Source: Panorpa germanica
Lineage: Eukaryota > Arthropoda > Insecta > Mecoptera > Panorpidae
Assembly: GCA_963678705.1 (NCBI GenBank)
Contig: OY783215.1
Span: forward strand, 13,497,740-13,561,739
Reading direction: 5' to 3'
DNA: 64,000 bases
In this document: positions 49,701 through 55,555 of the stretch, one piece after another
Numbering within the stretch: the first letter of the stretch is position 1
How the letters are laid out: every line of letters begins with the position of its first letter
The notes under the pieces: model-generated
What the model was told of the DNA's origin: nothing
What the model saw: the letters and a program-made list of their open reading frames with translations, nothing else
Databases searched by the model: none
Position numbers and translations under genes: made by a program

Positions 49701-50226
49701 ATAAGTAGATATAAATCAGAAGTGGGAAAACTTACACTTCCAGTGGAAATATGAGCGACCAGAATACTCTGTTATGTCTACTAATTAGTTTATTTGACGA
49801 ATTCGAGTTAAATCTAACAAATGTATTAAAGATAATTGTCGTGCTATTATGCAGTGACCCAATTATTTTAGTTGTGTGAAATGTACCAGAAACACTCCAT
49901 CTTACTGCACATACGATACTCGTATTATGTCAAGAAAGATATCTGAAGGATTTAGAGCTCACCTATTGTTAGAGTGTTGAAGATAGTTCCAAAAACAGCG
50001 AACAGTAAGATCGTTCCCAAGTGATCAAAGAAAAGTCTATTGGGCATGAAATAACCCGCATCCAGAATAATAGGAGGTAGCATATAAAGGAAGAAGGTGT
50101 CAGGGGTAAGGGGAGAAATTTGGACGCTGCTGGCGTAGTACAGGACGATCCCAATCACCACACCTACGACGATCAACAAACACGACTCGGGGAAGATCTT
50201 GCTGAGGTTGGGAGCCATGTGAAAAC
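22566..50226 (-). CDS. Nhe2: Na+/H+ exchanger Nhe2, 18 exons, 5' end missing
   Basis: Electroneutral Na+/H+ antiporter of the SLC9A (NHE1-5) plasma-membrane clade. Eighteen exons give 979 residues. Membrane core: [25 protein letters not shown], the ion-site motif [10 protein letters not shown] (NHE1 E262/D267 equivalents, about residues 150-159), [15 protein letters not shown], and [11 protein letters not shown] (338-348) with its conserved Arg. The tail begins with the CHP-binding-like helix ([12 protein letters not shown], from 410) and continues through [36 protein letters not shown] text, [55 protein letters not shown] and GLFRRESSG, ending in a Ser run and SDDEL. These tail blocks match my memory of Drosophila Nhe2, so I call the orthologue. 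Every junction is GT-AG and the frame closes exactly. The exon before GFHMAP was not found in the window. Confidence 0.95.
24441..24443. repeat. Target duplication TAA, left
   Basis: TAA precedes GGCCTGTCTCAG and recurs at 25633-25635. A 3-bp TWA duplication is typical of PIF/Harbinger elements. Confidence 0.6.
25005..25012. repeat. hAT target duplication ATTCGGAC, left
   Basis: Exact 8-bp match to 25492-25499, abutting the TAGTGATGG end of the nested element. Confidence 0.9.
25013..25491. mobile_element. Nested hAT MITE, 479 bp, CGAGTT-rich ends
   Basis: Both ends read TAGTGATGG inward, then CCAACTCG or TCAACTCG. Subterminal regions are packed with AACTCGAGTT palindromes, which could act as transposase-binding repeats (inference). 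Exact 8-bp duplications ATTCGGAC flank it, within the older PIF/Harbinger-like MITE, so the hAT MITE is the younger insertion. Confidence 0.88.
25492..25499. repeat. hAT target duplication ATTCGGAC, right
   Basis: Second copy of the 8-bp duplication. Confidence 0.9.
26181..26412. repeat. Dispersed repeat family C fragment
   Basis: Ends with GACAGGACAA-like and TCTGTCGGGTCAGCTGGT words shared with 9010-9038 and, inverted, with 47837-47865. Interior words CTTAGGGAAAG and TTGTCAAATTATGAATCA also match 47837-48045 inverted. One-ended fragment. Confidence 0.5.
26647..26823. repeat. Near-perfect 177-bp snapback
   Basis: Arms 26647-26729 and 26741-26823 are reverse complements over 83 bases with a single mismatch (26714), separated by 11 bases. 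Outer ends read CTCGGAATTCGAGA. It lies in the last Nhe2 intron, so the Nhe2 pre-mRNA would fold a long duplex here. It could be a very young foldback MITE or a hairpin-RNA source; no flanking duplication was identified. Confidence 0.9.
27616..27623. repeat. hAT target duplication GTGTGAAA, left
   Basis: Exact 8-bp match to 28019-28026. Confidence 0.88.
27624..28018. mobile_element. hAT MITE, 395 bp, CAGTGTTGCC ends
   Basis: The left end CAGTGTTACCAACCC and the right end, on the other strand, CAGTGTTGCCAACCCC are inverted repeats typical of hAT. Subterminal CTGTTTT-rich stretches are also mirrored. Exact 8-bp duplication on both sides. It lies in the last Nhe2 intron, about 260 bases from the exon at 28280. 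Non-coding. Confidence 0.88.
28019..28026. repeat. hAT target duplication GTGTGAAA, right
   Basis: Second copy of the 8-bp duplication. Confidence 0.88.
28280..28595 (-). CDS. Nhe2: Nhe2 in-window exon 17
   Basis: 316 bases; acceptor ATCACAG, donor GTAAGTA. Encodes [22 protein letters not shown], then a Ser/Pro/Gly-rich cytoplasmic stretch to [10 protein letters not shown]. The RRES and RRGS motifs look like basophilic kinase sites. Phase in 1, out 2. Confidence 0.92.
28596..30301 (-). other. Nhe2: Nhe2 intron with one small MITE
   Basis: 1706 bases. Contains the inverted-repeat element at 29393-29641. Nothing else recognised. Confidence 0.6.
29393..29641. mobile_element. Inverted-repeat MITE, 249 bp
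   Basis: The left end AGAGGCATAAGAATAGAGTG and the right end, on the other strand, AGAGATATAAGAATAGAGTG are inverted repeats. Further in, AAGAGAG/CTCTTTCTA words are mirrored as well. No clear target duplication, so superfamily unassigned. Confidence 0.7.
30302..30463 (-). CDS. Nhe2: Nhe2 in-window exon 16
   Basis: 162 bases encoding [20 protein letters not shown] through [15 protein letters not shown], a highly conserved block of insect Nhe2 tails. The acceptor (TTTTAAG) has little polypyrimidine and the donor is GTTTGT, both weak, so the exon may be regulated. Protein match makes the exon itself certain. Confidence 0.9.
30687..30746 (-). CDS. Nhe2: Nhe2 in-window exon 15 (60 nt)
   Basis: Short exon, acceptor ATTACAG, donor GTAAGA. 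Encodes [20 protein letters not shown]. Being 60 bases in length and in the same phase at both ends, it can be skipped without shifting the frame. Confidence 0.8.
30747..32669 (-). other. Nhe2: Nhe2 intron, no other feature seen
   Basis: 1923 bases. A stretch near 31720-31900 resembles 26560-26640 and 26990-27030 (TATTTTATAGCTAT, AAAACGTTGC words), suggesting an old dispersed repeat. Confidence 0.5.
32670..32879 (-). CDS. Nhe2: Nhe2 in-window exon 14
   Basis: 210 bases encoding [18 protein letters not shown], then [20 protein letters not shown] and [16 protein letters not shown]. Donor GTACGT. The acceptor at 32880-32881 (AACGTAG) has a poor polypyrimidine tract, so the 5' boundary is the least certain of the gene; the frame is open further upstream to about 32937. 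Confidence 0.82.
32880..34429 (-). other. Nhe2: Nhe2 intron, no other feature seen
   Basis: 1550 bases. Frames at 33473-33691 (+) and 32898-33086 (+) lack family motifs. A purine-rich segment at about 33835-33925 (plus) may be an old retroelement scrap, not identifiable. Confidence 0.5.
34430..34546 (-). CDS. Nhe2: Nhe2 in-window exon 13
   Basis: 117 bases; acceptor ATTACAG, donor GTGAGTG. Encodes [20 protein letters not shown], then [14 protein letters not shown]. Acidic, unstructured tail segment; the [12 protein letters not shown] part parallels WDDGLTFTAKSS-like text remembered from the fly protein. Confidence 0.9.
34971..35295. mobile_element. Older family A relative, 325 bp
   Basis: Ends ATTGGATTGTGAAC and, on the other strand, ATTGGGTTGTGAAC. 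The body matches the outer parts of the family A MITEs: GGTCGATTTATTAATT-like text at one end and TTTGAGGTATT...AACTTTATCAA-like text at the other, without the middle 300 bases. It is best seen as a diverged, shorter subfamily. Confidence 0.7.
36079..36553. mobile_element. Tc1/mariner-like MITE, 475 bp
   Basis: Ends TAGTCGCCCAG and CTGGGCGACTA are exact inverted repeats, extended by imperfect GTTTAGTG-like sequence. TA dinucleotides at 36077-36078 and 36554-36555 fit the TA target duplication of this superfamily. An inner pair of inverted AGGTCTGGA words (about 36138 and 36422) suggests another, smaller element nested in it. Non-coding. Confidence 0.72.
38248..38353 (-). CDS. Nhe2: Nhe2 in-window exon 12
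   Basis: 106 bases; acceptor CGAGCAG, donor GTAAAA. Encodes [20 protein letters not shown], then a Lys/His-rich stretch ending [17 protein letters not shown] is a conserved insect Nhe2 tail block. Confidence 0.9.
38354..38901 (-). other. Nhe2: Nhe2 intron, nothing further seen
   Basis: 548 bases between exons 11 and 12. The plus-strand frame at 38569-38760 is AT-rich and without motif. Confidence 0.5.
38902..39039 (-). CDS. Nhe2: Nhe2 in-window exon 11
   Basis: 138 bases, phase 0 at both ends; acceptor TTTGCAG, donor GTGCCA (weak). Encodes [20 protein letters not shown], then [20 protein letters not shown] and a basic end. RRLSYS is a strong basophilic kinase motif. As a symmetrical exon it could be skipped in frame. 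Confidence 0.92.
39359..39428. repeat. 70-bp inverted-repeat mini-element
   Basis: The left end CAGTGGCGTAATTA and the right end, on the other strand, CACTGGCGTAATTA differ at one base. CAGTGGCG is a hAT-like end and recurs at 1868 and 5643. Flanking 8-mers CAGTGTAC and GTATTTAC agree only in part, so the duplication is not proven. Confidence 0.5.
39528..40575. mobile_element. Older family A relative, split by copy 4
   Basis: The left end AATAGGATTGTGAACCA is matched by TGGTTCACAATCCAAT at both 39833-39848 and 40560-40575. The piece is interrupted by the family A MITE at 39846-40484. Segments 39785-39848 and 40490-40575 on either side are near-identical copies of the tail (GCTAGAAAA or ACTAGAAAA through AAGTGGTTCACAATCCAAT), apart from an insertion of about 20 bases in the right copy. 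Confidence 0.6.
39846..40484. mobile_element. Inverted-repeat MITE, family A, copy 4
   Basis: Near full-length (639 bp), same orientation as copy 2: begins AATGGGCTTGTGTCCTCATT and ends GGACACAAGCCCATT. Both terminal repeats are intact, making this one of the best-preserved copies. It lies in an Nhe2 intron. Confidence 0.88.
41271..41409 (-). CDS. Nhe2: Nhe2 in-window exon 10
   Basis: 139 bases; acceptor TTTCAG, donor GTAAGC. Encodes [20 protein letters not shown], then [20 protein letters not shown] and CKPYRR. Corresponds to the NHE tail helix region LDMQxLE...THHxLQ...PYR seen across the clade. A second GTAAG 6 bases further on offers an alternative donor that would add two codons. Confidence 0.92.
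41798..42055 (+). other. Unassigned plus-strand frame, possible terminal exon
   Basis: Open frame after a TGA at 41798-41800 and ending with TGA at 42053-42055, without a convincing ATG near its start. It encodes a hydrophobic run ([17 protein letters not shown]) followed by [20 protein letters not shown] and a more polar end ([20 protein letters not shown]). Hydrophobic anchor plus basic stop-transfer resembles a type II membrane protein start. A good acceptor (TTTCTCTTTCTAG) lies inside at 41839-41851, and AATAAA follows at about 42082. Amino-acid composition is less AT-driven than chance frames nearby. I do not recognise a family; it may be the last exon of a nested gene, a decayed gene or chance. 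Confidence 0.25.
43597..43673. repeat. Imperfect hairpin beside an Nhe2 splice donor
   Basis: Arms beginning GTAACTA and ending TAGTTAC enclose ATCATGCAT / ATGCATGAT and GAATT-TTG-AATTC. On the Nhe2 strand the structure begins about 27 bases after the weak donor GTGCGC at 43700. It may be a tiny foldback element; any effect on splicing is inference. Confidence 0.5.
43701..43857 (-). CDS. Nhe2: Nhe2 in-window exon 9
   Basis: 157 bases; acceptor CGGTAG, donor GTGCGC (weak). Encodes [20 protein letters not shown], then [20 protein letters not shown] and [12 protein letters not shown]. This is the strongly conserved post-CHP segment of NHE tails (cf. ILNVFHELNLKDAI in vertebrate NHE3). The split Ser codon AG|T joins to exon 10. 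Confidence 0.92.
43905..44085 (+). mobile_element. LINE 3' scrap inside a 288-bp Nhe2 intron
   Basis: The plus strand reads [20 protein letters not shown] and then [12 protein letters not shown] before a stop. LRWFGHVERM is the signature near the C-terminus of reverse transcriptases of several LINE clades. Only the tail survives, followed by AT-rich ATGAAATAGAAAAT repeats. It lies antisense to Nhe2 and makes up most of the intron. Confidence 0.7.
44146..44272 (-). CDS. Nhe2: Nhe2 in-window exon 8
   Basis: 127 bases; acceptor TTTGCAG, donor GTAAAT. Encodes [20 protein letters not shown], then [20 protein letters not shown]. This is the amphipathic juxtamembrane helix to which calcineurin-homologous protein (CHP) binds in NHE1-5. 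Confidence 0.94.
44452..44514 (-). CDS. Nhe2: Nhe2 in-window exon 7 (63 nt)
   Basis: Phase 0 at both ends; acceptor GTTTAG, donor GTAAGT. Encodes [20 protein letters not shown] plus R, the linker just after the last membrane helix. Confidence 0.93.
44515..45506 (-). other. Nhe2: Nhe2 intron, nothing further seen
   Basis: 992 bases without recognisable repeats or frames; AT-rich. Confidence 0.5.
45507..45652 (-). CDS. Nhe2: Nhe2 in-window exon 6
   Basis: 146 bases; acceptor GTGCAG, donor GTAAAA. Completes [19 protein letters not shown] and encodes [20 protein letters not shown], then IKPLVK. LRGAVAF carries the conserved Arg of the transport core; the rest covers the final membrane segments. 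Confidence 0.95.
45653..46055 (-). other. Nhe2: Nhe2 intron, nothing further seen
   Basis: 403 bases of AT-rich sequence. Confidence 0.5.
46056..46139 (-). CDS. Nhe2: Nhe2 in-window exon 5 (84 nt)
   Basis: Acceptor CAACAG, donor GTAAGT. Encodes [20 protein letters not shown] and KFVMSYG, a membrane helix and the cytoplasmic loop leading to the YGGLRGA motif. Confidence 0.94.
46140..46813 (-). other. Nhe2: Nhe2 intron largely occupied by a MITE
   Basis: 674 bases, of which about 440 are the inverted-repeat element at 46231-46670. Confidence 0.55.
46231..46670. repeat. Inverted-repeat MITE, about 440 bp
   Basis: The left end TATTCCCACTCACTGCTTTG and the right end, on the other strand, CATTCCCACTAACTGTTTTG are inverted repeats; similarity continues through GATTTAG-like text. 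No open frame and no defined target duplication. Confidence 0.6.
46814..47031 (-). CDS. Nhe2: Nhe2 in-window exon 4
   Basis: 218 bases; acceptor TTTTCAG, donor GTAAGA. Encodes [20 protein letters not shown], then [20 protein letters not shown], a membrane helix and [25 protein letters not shown] and [13 protein letters not shown] are core signatures of the NHE family. Confidence 0.95.
47032..48272 (-). other. Nhe2: Nhe2 intron with repeat fragments
   Basis: 1241 bases. Family A-like fragment at about 47098-47180 (GGGGTCAATTTTTTAATT), a perfect small hairpin AGTGCGC-CT-GCGCACT at about 47171-47186, and the family C fragment at 47837-48045. Confidence 0.55.
47837..48045. repeat. Dispersed repeat family C fragment, inverted
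   Basis: Begins ACTAGCTGCCCCGATAGA, then CCTGTCCAAATTTCA; contains AGCTTGATTCACAATTTGAC and the TTTCCCTAA word. Matches 8079-9038 (left part) and the reverse of 26181-26412. Confidence 0.55.
48273..48411 (-). CDS. Nhe2: Nhe2 in-window exon 3
   Basis: 139 bases; acceptor TTTCAG, donor GTGAGT. Encodes [20 protein letters not shown], then [20 protein letters not shown] and MSGILA: two membrane segments and the RVIEP loop typical of NHE proteins. Confidence 0.95.
48412..49291 (-). other. Nhe2: Nhe2 intron, nothing further seen
   Basis: 880 bases, AT-rich, no frame or repeat recognised. Confidence 0.5.
49292..49606 (-). CDS. Nhe2: Nhe2 in-window exon 2
   Basis: 315 bases; acceptor TTTCAG, donor GTAATT. 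Encodes [40 protein letters not shown], then [20 protein letters not shown] and [23 protein letters not shown] holds the Glu and Asn-Asp that bind the transported ion in NHE1; all are present. Confidence 0.96.
49607..49962 (-). other. Nhe2: Nhe2 intron, nothing further seen
   Basis: 356 bases, AT-rich. Confidence 0.5.
49963..50226 (-). CDS. Nhe2: Nhe2 in-window exon 1 (first exon found)
   Basis: 264 bases; acceptor TTTACAG, donor GTGAGC. Encodes [20 protein letters not shown], then [40 protein letters not shown] and [28 protein letters not shown] and [10 protein letters not shown] are NHE signatures. It begins with two bases of a split Gly codon, so at least one coding exon (expected to end ...AKIG) lies upstream. 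Confidence 0.95.
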
Positions 50227-50550
50227 CTGTAAAGAAAATCAATTATTAGTTTGTTTGAACGATGTAAGAATATGTTGCATGAGAATAAGGAAAGAGTCAA
50301 TTATTGTCATGTCTCTACTAAACTTGTTCTCAATGTTTCAAACTCTTATTTTATGACTTCCCCAAAACTAGAGTTATAGATGACACAGAGTTCTATTTGG
50401 GAGTCCGCAGAACAAAGATGGGAGAGATAAAAGTAAAACACTCAGATTACATTCCACTTTATATAAATGTATCATAGATTCAAGTGATGATTTGTTTGTA
50501 ACATTTCATATTCTATTTTATCAATTATAAGTGAGTTACATACATAAAAC

Positions 50551-50760
50551 ATTGAACTCATTTTTTAGGAGTTAGTTTATTAAGTGTTGATTAAAATATA
50601 GGTTAAGATATCTATGAGTTGATATTTTAATAAATATCTAAAAGTTGATGGAAATATAGTTATTGAAAATTGGAATTTCAGTTTTACGGCTCTACGTATG
50701 ACGAAATTAAAAATGACCGCTCTTGATGAAAGACTATATATTCGAGGAGGTTTATATATC
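50551..50760. repeat. Diverged family A fragment
   Basis: ATTGAACTCATTTTTTAGGA followed by TTGATTAAAATA, TAAATATCTAAAAGTTGATG, GAAATATAGTTATTG and TACGTATGACG words parallels the right half of family A in order, with heavy divergence. Confidence 0.55.
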
Positions 50761-51500
50761 TTTAATAACTGCATTACACTGCAGCCATGTCAACACTTAA
50801 AATAATAATAAGAAAAATACAATTTACAAACCAACTAAGTTTTGAAATACCATTAACTAATAATTTCAAGCAGCGGAAATCTTGCCAACAAAAACAGAAA
50901 ATAAGTTGGCGTTTCCAAAACAATATATTCATTCAATAAATATTTTGGCAAAACGAAACATTTGAGAGGAAAGAAAACTATTTATCATTTCCAAGGAAAA
51001 CTTAACCTCGACCTTTTCTATAAAATGCTGAAACAAGTCCAAACCTTCTTCTTCTTATTCATGTTATGTTTTTCACAATTTCCTTATAATAAATTAATGA
51101 GCTTTGTTATACAAATACATGAAATCATTTTACAGCAGTGCGCGAGTGGTGTTGTAACATTTTTAATTACATTAATTATCAAATAATTGTTTGTTTTTTT
51201 GTAACGAGGATTAAGAATTTGATTTAATACTCTCATATTTACATTTCTTGTCACAATACTCAAGAATTTCTTAAATAAAACAAATAACATATATAATTTA
51301 AAATAAAAATAATAAAAGCTTTAAATACAGGTACTCATAAATATTAAAGCCATTTTTATCTGTATTACTTTTTTATGAATAATAAAAAATAAATAAAAGT
51401 CACTAATACCCAGGCTTAGAAATCTAATTAGCAGTTTTAACCTATTTCATTTTTACAAGAAGGAATAAGTATTTATCTGAAATTAATGTTTGTGTTCTAG

Positions 51501-51725
51501 TTGTGTGTCACAGAGTTGTGGAAAATTTATAATACAATGAGTACAAGGTGCTTGGAGCGGTTTGTTCTGATATATTTATGGGGGGCCGTATATCAAGATC
51601 ATGGGCATAAATTTCTGGTGGTGGTAGCAGTGCTTCCCAAAACCCAGTTACTTGTATTTAAGAAGCACCTTTACGCAAATGATGAAAATATTATGAAATT
51701 TGGATTCGGGGATTTTGAAGATTGA
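51501..51725 (+). other. Unassigned plus-strand frame, possible terminal exon
   Basis: The frame begins exactly after a good acceptor (TGTGTTCTAG) and ends with TGA at 51723-51725; AATAAA follows at 51799-51804. It encodes VTELWKIYNTMSTRCLERFV, then WGAVYQDHGHKFLVVVAVLP and a charged end (KKHLYANDENIMKFGFGDFE). The acidic, GFGDFED terminus and the placement of acceptor and poly(A) signal suggest a last exon of a plus-strand gene nested in the Nhe2 intron, or its relic. No family recognised and no upstream partner exon found. Confidence 0.25.
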
Positions 51726-51807
51726 AAGAATTAAACTTTTGAGTTAGAGTAAGCAACGTACATTAATGTACGTATGTATATTATGTAACACTTCTTTAAA
51801 TAAATGT

Positions 51808-51821
51808 AAATTGTTTATTCC
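51808..51821. repeat. SINE target duplication, left
   Basis: AAATTGTTTATTCC, repeated exactly at 52207-52220. Confidence 0.9.
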
Positions 51822-52206
51822 AACGGCACAGTAGGCGAGAGCAGAGATGCTTGACTCTGACAACTATGTCCTCGGGTTCGATCCCCGGGGCCAGATATTA
51901 TCTGGGTTTTGGTTATAATTCCCGAGTGGTGACCGGGTGTGAAAGAATAGTCCCAATGTTGCTCATGCATGTCGTAAGAGGCGACTAAAATGGGTACCCA
52001 GTGCCTGTGGGTATAGCCGGGCACCCTGCCCCTGGGGATTATATAAGAGGACTGGTCCTCCAGGCTGGGGGTTGGGCGTGGTGCTAACAACTCCACCCCG
52101 TGAAAAAAACCTTGTTACGAAATCTCAAGTAATTAAATCATTCGGAAAAAATTCTTGAGAAGACCAGGGCCCACCCATTCCTGTCGAGTCACTGAAGAAG
52201 AAGAAG
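51822..52206 (+). mobile_element. Full-length tRNA-derived SINE, 385 bp
   Basis: Bounded by an exact 14-bp target duplication, which marks target-primed reverse transcription. The 5' head is tRNA-like, with a clear RNA polymerase III B box (GGTTCGATCCC, 51875-51885) inside a T-arm-like fold. The body contains GTCGTAAGAGGCGACTAA (51971-51988), a motif I recall from several insect retroposons. The 3' end (AGACCAGGGCCCACCC...GTCGAGTCACTGAAGAAG) is shared with the LINE-type tail at 60903-60974, implying mobilisation by that LINE's machinery. It ends in a (GAA)n tail. Confidence 0.9.
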
Positions 52207-52220
52207 AAATTGTTTATTCC
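52207..52220. repeat. SINE target duplication, right
   Basis: Second copy of AAATTGTTTATTCC. Confidence 0.9.
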
Positions 52221-55200
52221 TCTTAATTTTAGATTCATATTTATAATAATCTAAGGAGTTTAATAAAAATAAAGTTTATAATCTTAATTTGAATACTCTT
52301 ATTGGACACCCTGTATAACGCACCCTCAAACCCATAAACATCGTTCTCCATTTGAAAGTATTTTCCTTTAAGCTTGAAATGTGACCATTAAACAAGAAGA
52401 ACATTACATAAATGTAACCGAGTAGAATAATTGTACCTATAATTAACAACGTTACATAACTGAATTATTCAGAGAATTATACAACGTTCCAACCAATGGA
52501 TAGGATAGAAGGGAAAGAGAAGTGGAGAAGAAGGAGAAGAAAGGTTTGAATTCTATTTATCCTTAAATAATTCTAATTGCAGGGTGTGACATGTCACAGT
52601 ATTACGTTATTTCAATTATTTGCTTTAAAGCTATTGTTAAAATTTAGAATAAACATGCAAATTGTAACTTAGTTATTTTTTTAAGAGAAGTATCAAGGAG
52701 ATATATCAAGATCATTTTGTCTAGAATAAGAGTACTTCAACAAAAGAAATATGTCGGCCAATAAAAGCATTTTGGTGTACTGGAACGGCTCAAATTTCTG
52801 TGTTTGGTGACATGTCAATGATTTTTAAACACATGCTAGTATCACGTGGTACCTTGAAGGAAAATGTTTTCTTCTTTAGACCGATTTTTTAAAATTTTAG
52901 CAATAATAAAATTATTTGAAAATATAATTTCTTTAACTACTAAAATAGGATTTGCCACGGATTTAGCTAAACCTAAGGCGTCTGACACTTTTAGGTTTAT
53001 GTTCTTAAAAGGATATAGAAGATTATGAAAAAAAAATTGCCTAACTCTTATAGGTGTACTATAAGCTCCCTCTGGTCTAGATGATGCCTAGTAATATAAA
53101 AATTCCAAGTTATAGAAAATCTTGTGATTCAATTTCCCTCCCTTATATCGACCACTACTACTGAAGTTACATAACACATTGTGTAAAATATTACATAACC
53201 GTATAACGAAAATAGAACAATAATCATTTATGAGGAAAATTTATAACTGGAAACATTTACACAATTGTATGGAAAACATTTTCATGATGAACAAAAACAT
53301 TATAAATGGAATAAAGTTGTATAAAGTCCATTAGTTGATGGAAAATAGGAAAATATATTCAGTGATATTGTTATGTTTAGAAATATTATTTTCCAAGCTG
53401 ATATACGTACTGTAATACAATTAAAAATAAGTACATGAACATTATTTGCTTTTATTGCCGTCTGTGATAATATTTATTTGTATAAGTGGTTTTCAGAATG
53501 ATTTATTATATAGATTTAAATTTATCCTTATTACTTCGACTGATGCTGAATTGATGGAAATAGAGTATGTGTGTACGGTCGTATAGGGTATACTCTATAG
53601 TCTAGGGATCATGTGAAAAACATTCCCAATCCTCTGGAGTATTCTTTTCTATTTCAAATCCCTAACCTTTAGTACGTCACGCGATAACATGTGCCCTAAT
53701 ACGGTTCAGAAATTGGTATTTCCAAAGCATAAATAATGCTATAAACTTCGGTTTTTAGAACTACTTTCGATTTTTGTTTACTTTTGCATTATTGTGTTCA
53801 AATGTCAAGAGAGGCGTGAGTAGGTTTAGGATACTACATCATGAAATAAAACGGGTCCATAGAATATATTTACGGATTCGAGTATATTAATTATAATTAC
53901 TTTAATTGTTCTATCATGATATATGTAGTAAATTTGTAAATAAAATCCTAGATTCAATACTAACCAGTGCATATTTTTAATCAATGTATTTAGAAGTTTA
54001 TAATTGAGATAATAAAAATTATGGCATTTGTTTGGGCCAACCAAAAAAAGGAAATTTAAAGGAAACCATTTAAGAACCCATTACTAAACTGATTTACAGC
54101 CCGTTGATTCTTAACTCCTTAAATTTCATCAGAGCCCCATAAAAATACAACGTACAAGCAAAATCGGTTATTAGTCCGACACTGCACTCAACCTATTTAC
54201 AATTGCTTGATTTATGTTGACATATACGTTCGTATAATACTAGAGTTTCATATCACTACCGCGGTGTAATTAAAGAGATAAAACACCACTTGTAAGTTTC
54301 AATAATAATTCAGAAATATGTAGAGGGCTTACATGACATATGACAATCATCAATCAAACATGGAGGCGGTTGACGAGTTTTATGTCGAAAACATAGAATT
54401 TTATGTTATATAGTGTAGTATATAAAAACCTTCAGTTATAAAATAAAAATGGTTTTTCTATTATAAAATGCAATGCATTATCGCTTTCTAGATAGCAACG
54501 GTTATAAAATCACAATACAATGAAAAAATAAAAATAATATTTTATATCTACGAGTATTATACTATATGCAGTTAAAATTTGCACTAAAGTAAAATGATTT
54601 TATGGAAGCGTTAAAAACATAATAACAACGGAATAACGGCAGACGTAGAGCAAATAAACGAGCTTACAAACACTGATAGTTCAGATTTCGTACTGTAGCG
54701 CTACGCGGCGCTGATGGTTAGGTATTACTCGCAACACTATTGAAATTCCTATTAATTCTATATCTACAATAATCAATTATTCAAATAATTTTTTATGATA
54801 TTCAATAATGCTTATTAAATTTATAATAGAAAACTCTACTTTGCACATAGTGATATTTTCCGGAAAGTTATTATAGAGATGGATTTAGCCTCATTTAGAT
54901 CTGGTCTCACAGAAATTTATAGAAAATGGGAGATGAAGATTTGGTGCCTTCCTTCTATCTTAGAATAGTCTACTGTGAAATTAAATTACAGTAAGCGCTA
55001 TGGTCGCCGGCAGGATTACTTTCAAGGAGATAGGAAAAGGGTAAAAGAGGACACTGCTTCATTGACAACGTGTTAAGGTGGAACAAAACCTAGTGCCTTA
55101 CTTTTTATTAAAATAATGACTTTAATAATGATAATTTTATTTCTTTATCTTTGTATTGTATGTATCTCTGTGTATTTTCTTTCAGGCACCCACTTGCACC

Positions 55201-55370
55201 ATCCTCTTTGTTCTTATGGTAGACGCCACTGTTTAACAGTGTAACGACCTTCATATATTGGCGCCTGATACTACCACATCTCTCGTACGTTTCTCGAACC
55301 GGCTCTGGATTTAGCTACTTTTAATTTCGAAGATAGTAAACAGATCGCACAGTTTCGACTTTAGTGTTTT
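52221..55370. other. Featureless part of the Nhe2 5' intron
   Basis: Over 3 kb with no frame, repeat or site that I can support. The cassette near 54990-55235 (GGTAAAAGAGG, GACGCCACTG) weakly echoes the repeats at 1690-1930 and 5570-5760. Confidence 0.4.
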
Positions 55371-55379
55371 ATAGAAATA

Positions 55380-55555
55380 CAAAAAATAAAAATGATTCAA
55401 AAGGAGATAGATGAATTATTAAAAGCAGGAAAGGAAGGAAGTAGGTGGATGGCGGAAGTATAGACAAGAAGAAAAAAGAAAGAGAAGGAGTGAGAGCGAA
55501 AAGTGGTGGAGTAGGAGATAGAAAGGGGTGAGAGGAGGAAAAAATAGAAAAAACT
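55380..55555. repeat. Purine-rich tract (plus strand)
   Basis: Strongly G/A-biased plus strand with many GGA, GAAG and GAGA words and few pyrimidines. The minus-strand open frame here is simply a Pro/Ser/Leu/Phe-rich reading of the tract. Confidence 0.6.

Noticed and set aside
51860..51890. Possible tRNA gene (GGTTCGATCCC)
   Set aside because: Only the T-arm/B-box region folds; it is the head of a SINE with target duplications.
51815..52096. 93-codon minus-strand frame
   Set aside because: Antisense reading through the tRNA-derived SINE.
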